A stretch of 64,000 nucleotides of DNA from UBA1876 sp003446665 (lineage in GTDB: Bacteria; Synergistota; Synergistia; Synergistales; Thermovirgaceae): NCBI GenBank assembly GCA_040616305.1, contig CP159918.1, positions 1,860,001 to 1,924,000 of the forward strand. Direction: 5' to 3'. The notes beneath the pieces were generated by a model, which was not told the origin of the DNA, made no database searches, and saw only the letters and a list, made by a program, of their open reading frames with translations. The translations under genes were made by a program, and so were the position numbers. This document shows positions 58,897 through 64,000 of the stretch, piece after piece (the first letter of the stretch is position 1; the number at the start of each line of letters is the position of its first letter).

Positions 58897-60218
58897 AATC
58901 CATAAAACGGGCAATACTCTCCGGACTTACCATAGGGATTATCGTTTGCTCCTCAACGGTCCTGCTTTTTCTTTTTTTCGCGATGCGAGAAGAGATCTTC
59001 GAAATCATGGATTATCAAATGGAGCAAGTGGCACTGGCCGCTCATCTCCGAAGGGATTACAGTACACCTGACACCGAAAGTGGATTTGAGGAGAAAACCG
59101 TCGATTCGATAGTCCAGATCCGGGATGCGGAAAACAACCTGTTATACACCACCAATCGGGAAACCGCCATTCCCCTTGTTTCAAAACCTGGATTTACCGA
59201 TCTCATGTATGACGGAACCCCGTGGAGGGTCTATGTCCTCTCAAAGGGGGATACCACAGTCCAGGTCGCCCAGCCGCTTAAAGAACGAAAAGAGATAGTC
59301 TTTTTCATAGCTGTGGAAACGGCATTATCACTACTTTTCCTGGCGGTTGCGCTTGCGATCTGGATATACATTGTCGTCAACAAAAGCTTTAGACCCGTCC
59401 AGGAACTCTGTGACAGCATCCGCCGGAAAAAAGCCTCCAGACTGGATCCTGTCGACGAGACAATGGTCCCTGAAGAGATCTTGCCCCTGGTCCGGGAGCT
59501 CAATGCTCTCCTTTCGAGACTGGATATTGCGATCAAGGGACAAAAACACTTTCTCGCAGATGCTGCCCACGAGCTCAGAACCCCACTGACCGCGGTAGAC
59601 CTGCAAGTACAAAATGCACTCGACACCGGAAACGAACTGGAGCGTGAAAACTCCCTCAAGAAGATCAAAAAAGGGATAAATCGCGCCACAGTCATGGCAA
59701 ACCAGATCTTGATGATGGCGAAGACGGACGCTGATATTCTCGAGGAAAACATCGAGGTTCTGGACTTTCGAACGATCATCGGGGATGTCGTTTCAGAATT
59801 CTCCCCGCTGGCCATGGAGCGGGAAATTGACCTCCTGTGGTCGAAACCCGAGGCCCCCATTCTTCTGGCAGGGAACGAAAGGGGCCTGAAGGCAATGATT
59901 TCAAGCCTGGTCGACAATGCCTTGAAATATTCGCCCTCGGGCACCGCTGTCACCTTGAATGCCTTCACCGATACCGGGAAACTTTTTTTCGAAATCAACG
60001 ACGAAGGACCGGGAATTCCCGCAGACCAAAGACCCAAAGTGTTCAGGCGATTTTACCGGTATCGGAGCGAAAGGGCTCTCGGGAGCGGGTTGGGTTTGGC
60101 CATTGTAAAGAATGTCATCGATTTCCATAAAGGGTCGATCACTCTTGGAGACGGCGACAACGGCACAGGCCTGAAGGTTGAACTGGTACTCCCTTTGTTC
60201 GATGAGAATCGGCATTGA
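58893..60218 (+). CDS. Sensor histidine kinase (PmrB/QseC-like)
   Basis: A 441-residue membrane kinase. TM1 is at residues 8-30, a periplasmic sensor loop at about 31-130, and TM2 at about 131-158. A HAMP-like linker leads to the phospho-acceptor His226 in DAAHELRTPLTAV. The ATPase domain has NALKYSPSG, DEGPGIP and GSGLGLAIVKNV. The GTG start overlaps the regulator stop (GTGA). The sensor loop is short, as in PmrB, and contains several acidic residues, so cation or peptide sensing is possible. It probably controls the envelope genes around it. Confidence 0.93.
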   Translation: MKSIKRAILSGLTIGIIVCSSTVLLFLFFAMREEIFEIMDYQMEQVALAAHLRRDYSTPDTESGFEEKTVDSIVQIRDAENNLLYTTNRETAIPLVSKPGFTDLMYDGTPWRVYVLSKGDTTVQVAQPLKERKEIVFFIAVETALSLLFLAVALAIWIYIVVNKSFRPVQELCDSIRRKKASRLDPVDETMVPEEILPLVRELNALLSRLDIAIKGQKHFLADAAHELRTPLTAVDLQVQNALDTGNELERENSLKKIKKGINRATVMANQILMMAKTDADILEENIEVLDFRTIIGDVVSEFSPLAMEREIDLLWSKPEAPILLAGNERGLKAMISSLVDNALKYSPSGTAVTLNAFTDTGKLFFEINDEGPGIPADQRPKVFRRFYRYRSERALGSGLGLAIVKNVIDFHKGSITLGDGDNGTGLKVELVLPLFDENRH

Positions 60219-60369
60219 GTTACAGGACGTGGTTGAAGACAAGGGGTGACTGCTGGGCGGTTTCAGCAACCAGGTCGAAAACGGAATCAATTTTTTCGAT
60301 TCAGCCCCGGCGCCTTCGGCAAAAAATCTCAGAAAACCGGCGACACAACCTTGCAAGGGGTGCAAGAAA

Positions 60370-61458
60370 TTGAAAATACACCTTTTAAACGCAATACAAA
60401 ACGGAGGCGGACATTTCCCGTCGCACATTTCCAGGAGGATATACGGCTATCTGGGCCTTGCGGCGCTTTTTTTTGCAATGTCCTTGGGGACATTGTTTTT
60501 CGTCCATCGTTCCTTTGGGGGTGGACAGCTGCATTTTTCTCAAACCGTGTTCTCGGCGGAATTCATCATCTGCCTTCTGGCCCTTTTGGTCCTGTATTTT
60601 CTGGCAGATGGATTGCGTCTTTATTCCGTCATCCGGGCAATGGGTTTTCGCATTTCCTTTACATATATCCTCAAACTTGTCTTCGTGAACATTTTCGTCT
60701 CCAACGTCACTCCCCTTGCCACGGGAGGCGGAGTAGTCCAGATCTATTTCATGAACCGGAAAGGTATACCGCTCGGGGAAGCGACGGCAGCAACTTCGAT
60801 CCGCACCATGCTGGCCGCCCTGATGTTGTTTACCATTACACCAATTGTCATCTGGCTCGAGCCAAACGAATTCCGGGGCTTCTTTCACAGGCACGTGCTT
60901 TATGCAATAACGGGCGTTTCCAGTCTTTACGTGGCGCTATTCTGGGTGGTCCTCTTCCGGATCCGGGTTATGAAATGCTGGCTCTACCGTTTTCTCTTCG
61001 TGCTCGGCAATATGAAAATGCTGTCGCCACGGCGCAGGAGAACGGTTTACCTTCGGGTTTCCCGCGAAATGGATTTCTTCTCCGAGGGATTCATGAAATT
61101 TATCAGAAATGGAACTGCCTGGGCGGTTTTGTCCTTTTTCTTTACGGCCCTCTTTCTGCTGCTGCTTTTTTCCTTTTCAGCGGTTCTCTTGAAGGCCCTG
61201 GGATACCATATTCCTTTTCTGACGGTTTTGGCCTTTCAGGTGGTGGTCACCTTTTTCATGTATTTTGCCCCCACCCCCGGTGCTGCGGGCATCGCTGAGG
61301 GGGGATACGGGTTCTTCTTGACTCACCTGGTTCAAAAGAAGGATATTACGCTTTTGACCATATCCTGGCGGTTCCTGACAATATATATAGGCGTGATCAT
61401 AGGGATTATGATCATCTACGGGGAACTCTTCAACCGGAAAAAGAGGGTAGGCCTGTGA
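60370..61458 (+). CDS. Lysylphosphatidylglycerol synthase TM region (UPF0104) membrane protein
   Basis: A 362-residue integral membrane protein with about eight hydrophobic segments and the LPG_synthase_TM layout: FVNIFVSNVTPLATGGGVVQIYFMNRKG near residue 97 and FMYFAPTPGAAGIAEGGY near residue 297 are typical. It lacks the soluble aminoacyl-transferase domain of MprF, so it is more likely a lipid flippase or transporter. The TTG at 60370 follows AAGGGG by nine bases. The 151-base gap after the kinase holds no gene. Confidence 0.87.
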   Translation: MKIHLLNAIQNGGGHFPSHISRRIYGYLGLAALFFAMSLGTLFFVHRSFGGGQLHFSQTVFSAEFIICLLALLVLYFLADGLRLYSVIRAMGFRISFTYILKLVFVNIFVSNVTPLATGGGVVQIYFMNRKGIPLGEATAATSIRTMLAALMLFTITPIVIWLEPNEFRGFFHRHVLYAITGVSSLYVALFWVVLFRIRVMKCWLYRFLFVLGNMKMLSPRRRRTVYLRVSREMDFFSEGFMKFIRNGTAWAVLSFFFTALFLLLLFSFSAVLLKALGYHIPFLTVLAFQVVVTFFMYFAPTPGAAGIAEGGYGFFLTHLVQKKDITLLTISWRFLTIYIGVIIGIMIIYGELFNRKKRVGL

Positions 61459-61477
61459 GCCGAAAACGTAAACAGAA

Positions 61478-62122
61478 ATGTTTTTCCTGGCTGGGTACAA
61501 GGTTTACCTCGCCGTTTATGAAAAAGATTTCCAGTCTCTCAATGCAGTGAATATAGAGCGTATCGAAAAGTGGTTGCAGGGAAGGCAAGCTTACAGTTTC
61601 GCCGTTGTGGGGAATATAAGGAATTCCATGCGGATTTTCGAAAAACGTATCGTCCCCCTGGTCCGGAACGAAGAGATCGATTTTATGGTGTCCGCCGGGA
61701 ATGCGGTTTACGACGGGGCGGAAGATAAATACCGGCTGCTATATCGTGGTCTCGGAAAATTGGATATCCCCTATGTTCTTGCCGTTGGTCACAATGAATT
61801 AGAAGACTTCGGGGCTCCGAGGTTCTACCGCCATTTCGGCCCCTTCTTTTTTTCTTTCTGCTTGGGGAACGCGGCTTTTATTTTCCTTGACTCCACCGGC
61901 AGAACATCCGGGGAATGGCTGGACCGATGGCTGGCACAGGAACTCGAAGATGCCGCCGGTTTGAAATACCGGTTCGTCTTCCTGAATGATTCCCCTTTCG
62001 CCCCAGCGGCGCCGGGAAACAGTAAAAGACATTACCTTCTGACAGCCGGGAGAGTCATAAAACTGTATCGCAGAGTCCTCGCCCTCGCAGGCGCGGGAGG
62101 GAATCAGCAGGGAAAAGGATAA
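61478..62122 (+). CDS. Metallophosphoesterase-like protein, apparently truncated
   Basis: A 214-residue protein resembling the first part of a calcineurin-type phosphoesterase: SFAVVGNIRNS, VSAGNAVYDGAEDKYR, AVGHNELEDFG, HFGPFFFSF and FIFLDSTG follow the usual order. The first metal-binding Asp (GD) is replaced by GN, and the C-terminal GHxH metal motifs are absent. The end (LAGAGGNQQGKG) looks like random sequence. Either the gene was truncated or it is a variant without activity. No strong ribosome site is seen. A TAA three codons upstream limits the start to the ATG at 61478 or later. Confidence 0.55.
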   Translation: MFFLAGYKVYLAVYEKDFQSLNAVNIERIEKWLQGRQAYSFAVVGNIRNSMRIFEKRIVPLVRNEEIDFMVSAGNAVYDGAEDKYRLLYRGLGKLDIPYVLAVGHNELEDFGAPRFYRHFGPFFFSFCLGNAAFIFLDSTGRTSGEWLDRWLAQELEDAAGLKYRFVFLNDSPFAPAAPGNSKRHYLLTAGRVIKLYRRVLALAGAGGNQQGKG

Positions 62123-62251
62123 CAGGACCAATGGAAAAAAACGGATAGGCCCCACATTTTCGGAGACTGCCGATTCACGCCGAGACCAACCCTCTGGAAC
62201 CAGTGCCGTTTCAAAAGAGTGAAGTTCGGCGAGAGAGGAAAAGAGCTTGTG

Positions 62252-64000
62252 ATGCACTATTTCCACACCCTGTTGACGTTTATCTCCCATCACCGCGAAC
62301 TCACATACGCCGCGGTCTTTCTGACGTCGCTTTCTGAATCCCTTGCCTTCGTGGGCCTTCTGGTCCCCGGCACAGCCCTCATGTTCGGCTTCGGGGCGGT
62401 GGTGGCGACGGGTAGCCTCCATCTCTGGCCTGTCCTGCTTCTGGCCTGCTCCGGAGCCGTTTTGGGCGACGGCGCAAGTTATTGGCTGGGGCATCTCTAC
62501 CAGGAAAGGCTCATGGGTATTTGGCCCTTTTCACGATATCCGGGCATGATGAAAAACGCCGAAGCCTTTTTCAGGCGTCATGGCGGCAAGAGCATTTTCT
62601 TCGGCCGTTTCGTCGGGCCGATACGTCCGGTAATTCCCGTCGTAGCCGGAATGCTGGGGATGAACCCCGCGCGTTTTGTGATCGTCAATGTCCTTTCTGC
62701 CGCAGGCTGGGCTTTCGCGTACATCCTTCCCGGGGTTTTTTTCGGGACATCCCTCGCGGTCGCAGGAGCTGTGAGCTCCAGACTGGCCGTGCTTCTGGGG
62801 GTCCTGCTGGCAGCCTTGTGGTTCATCGTCTGGCTCAGCCGAAGCCTTGCCCGTTTGCTGGAGAGGAAAGGACCACTGTGGGTGGCAAGCCTGAAAGAAT
62901 GGGCTGCACCAGAACACCCCCGGCAAGGGCTGCTGCTGCTGTTAAAGCGTCTGGTCACGTTCCTTTTCTTTCGTGAACGCGGCGAAGAGATGTTCATGGC
63001 GTTTCTCGTCGCAACCTTTTGTCTTGCAACCTGGGGATTCCTCGGCGTCTTGCAGGATGTTCTGGCGGGGGATCAACTGGTTGCAGCGGATCAGGCAGTG
63101 TACAATTTTTTTGAGATCCTGAGGACCCCGTGGTCGGACAGCATTTTTGCGGCCCTGACGGAGCTCGGCGATTCCTTTGTGAATATTTCCCTGTCCATCG
63201 CGGTTTTGGTAACCCTCGTCTTCGGGCGGGCCTACCGGACTGCGGCCTTCTGGATCCTGGCGGTTCTCGGTGGTCTAACGGGCGTGCAGCTGTTGAAATG
63301 GGCCATCGACCTACCCCGTCCCATAGAGATCTATGAAGGGATTTCGTCCTACGGTTTCCCCAGCGGTCATGTAGCGATGAGTATTGTCATTTACGGGTTC
63401 CTTATCGTGGTGCTCTCCAGAGGGTTGCCTGGATCACGGCAATGGAAGGCCGTACCGGCGGTCGTCGCATATTCGTTCATTATCGGGGTCTCCCGACTCT
63501 ACCTTGGCGTTCACTGGCTTTCCGATGTTCTCGGCGGCCTTTTCATCGGCACCATGTGGGTGGCATTGCTGGGAATCGCCTACGTAAAGGGAGTCTCCGA
63601 GACGGTCCCCAGGCGGGCGGTGGCAATAACGGCTGTTCTAGTGATGGCCCTTGCAGGGGGATTCCATATCGGTCAGCGCCATGAAAAAGACCTGGCCTTC
63701 TATGCACCGGTGACTTCTGAAAAAATCATGGGGTTTTCCGAGTGGCGGGACGATGGCTGGCGCGATCTCGCCGCCTGGAGGATCGACCTTGCAGGTGAAC
63801 GGGAACAACCCCTTACTGTTCAGTGTGCGGGAGACATCGACGAACTGGAGGGGTTTTTGCTTCAAAAAGGATGGGTAAAGCCGAGAACAGTAAATATGAG
63901 AAACCTCTTGAGCATGCTTTCACCGGACACACCGCTTGGAGAACTTCCTTCGCTGCCGCTTCTTCACGACGGCAGAGCTGAAAGGCTTCGCCTTCTGCTC
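62252..64000 (+). CDS. DedA - PAP2 phosphatase - LssY-like fusion (3' end outside window)
   Basis: A frame that stays open from 62252 to the window edge (583 codons). Residues 1-200 are a DedA family membrane domain (FVGLLVPGTALMFGFG, FFGRFVGPIRPVIPVVAGM). Residues about 245-465 are a PAP2 phosphatase with all motifs: KWAIDLPRP, SYGFPSGHVAMS and SRLYLGVHWLSDVLGG. From about 490 a soluble LssY_C-like domain begins (EQPLTVQCAGDIDELEGFLLQKGW). The ATG at 62252 and a GTG just before it share an AGAGGAA site. DedA and PAP2 act on undecaprenyl pyrophosphate recycling, so this fits the lipid-carrier theme of the operon. Confidence 0.9.
   Translation, partial: MHYFHTLLTFISHHRELTYAAVFLTSLSESLAFVGLLVPGTALMFGFGAVVATGSLHLWPVLLLACSGAVLGDGASYWLGHLYQERLMGIWPFSRYPGMMKNAEAFFRRHGGKSIFFGRFVGPIRPVIPVVAGMLGMNPARFVIVNVLSAAGWAFAYILPGVFFGTSLAVAGAVSSRLAVLLGVLLAALWFIVWLSRSLARLLERKGPLWVASLKEWAAPEHPRQGLLLLLKRLVTFLFFRERGEEMFMAFLVATFCLATWGFLGVLQDVLAGDQLVAADQAVYNFFEILRTPWSDSIFAALTELGDSFVNISLSIAVLVTLVFGRAYRTAAFWILAVLGGLTGVQLLKWAIDLPRPIEIYEGISSYGFPSGHVAMSIVIYGFLIVVLSRGLPGSRQWKAVPAVVAYSFIIGVSRLYLGVHWLSDVLGGLFIGTMWVALLGIAYVKGVSETVPRRAVAITAVLVMALAGGFHIGQRHEKDLAFYAPVTSEKIMGFSEWRDDGWRDLAAWRIDLAGEREQPLTVQCAGDIDELEGFLLQKGWVKPRTVNMRNLLSMLSPDTPLGELPSLPLLHDGRAERLRLLL

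Noticed and set aside
60246..61298. 350-codon frame overlapping the LPG-synthase-type gene on the same strand
   Set aside because: Only the other frame gives clean membrane segments and the conserved family motifs.
1..64000. CRISPR arrays, tRNA or rRNA genes
   Set aside because: No regularly spaced direct repeats and no cloverleaf or rRNA-like sequence was noticed. A computed scan would be more reliable than reading by eye.

Overview
The gene content suggests an anaerobic, amino-acid or purine fermenting bacterium, most likely of the Synergistota (Acetomicrobium/Thermovirga-like). This is an inference from gene content, not from a marker gene. The main pointers are a five-gene [NiFe] hydrogenase with NuoE/F/G-like subunits matching the electron-bifurcating HydABCSL enzyme known from Acetomicrobium mobile, an FdrA/DUF1116/DUF2877 operon, molybdenum hydroxylases, a candidate selenoprotein, and frequent GTG/TTG starts behind strong AGGAGG sites. 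No rRNA, tRNA or CRISPR array was seen.

Layout. (1) 0.2-23.3 kb, all minus strand except the IS: a purine/pyrimidine catabolic island. It holds an NCS2 nucleobase permease; a three-subunit xanthine-dehydrogenase-type enzyme (FAD, FeS, Mo); an operon related to E. coli allFGH (oxamate carbamoyltransferase) with a 58-residue detached FdrA tail and a cyclase-family hydrolase; then BMP lipoprotein-type binding protein, ABC ATPase and two permeases, a second Mo hydroxylase lacking an FAD subunit, and a cytosine-deaminase-like amidohydrolase. A MoeA-like protein and an XdhC maturation factor lie upstream. Nucleobases would be imported, hydroxylated or deaminated and broken down to carbamoyl compounds. 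(2) 23.8-30.4 kb: Fe-dependent alcohol dehydrogenase, CoA-transferase, class III aminotransferase, CDF metal exporter, dodecin, a candidate secreted selenoprotein with an in-frame UGA and a SECIS-like hairpin, and a membrane J-domain protein. (3) 30.7-41.9 kb, minus strand: hydrogenase hydC / ATPase / hndB-like / hydB / hydA / hydS / hydL / maturation protease, preceded by two DRTGG proteins, a SpoIIAB-like ATPase, an iron-sulfur protein with an Fe-hydrogenase-like fold and a PHP phosphoesterase. (4) 42-44 kb: Hsp20, a polysaccharide deacetylase and a small membrane protein. (5) 44.1-51.5 kb, plus strand: glycogen operon with patatin, malQ, alpha-glucan phosphorylase, glgA and glgC, then an Rrf2 regulator and an MFS transporter. 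(6) 55.3-64 kb, plus strand: envelope modification locus with ArnT-like and GT2 glycosyltransferases, GtrA, a PmrAB-like two-component system, an LPG-synthase-type membrane protein, a shortened phosphoesterase and a DedA-PAP2-LssY fusion that runs off the window.

Two apparently identical 1423-bp IS256-family elements (19.6 and 53.9 kb) each carry their own perfect 8-bp target duplication. One sits in the 5' leader of the BMP transporter operon and separates it from a likely promoter/operator. The other landed exactly on the Shine-Dalgarno of the ArnT-like gene and duplicated it.

Start codons were chosen by ribosome-binding-site position, so several coordinates are shorter than the longest open frame. 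Promoters and terminators were found by eye only. Protein family names come from motif recognition, not from a search.
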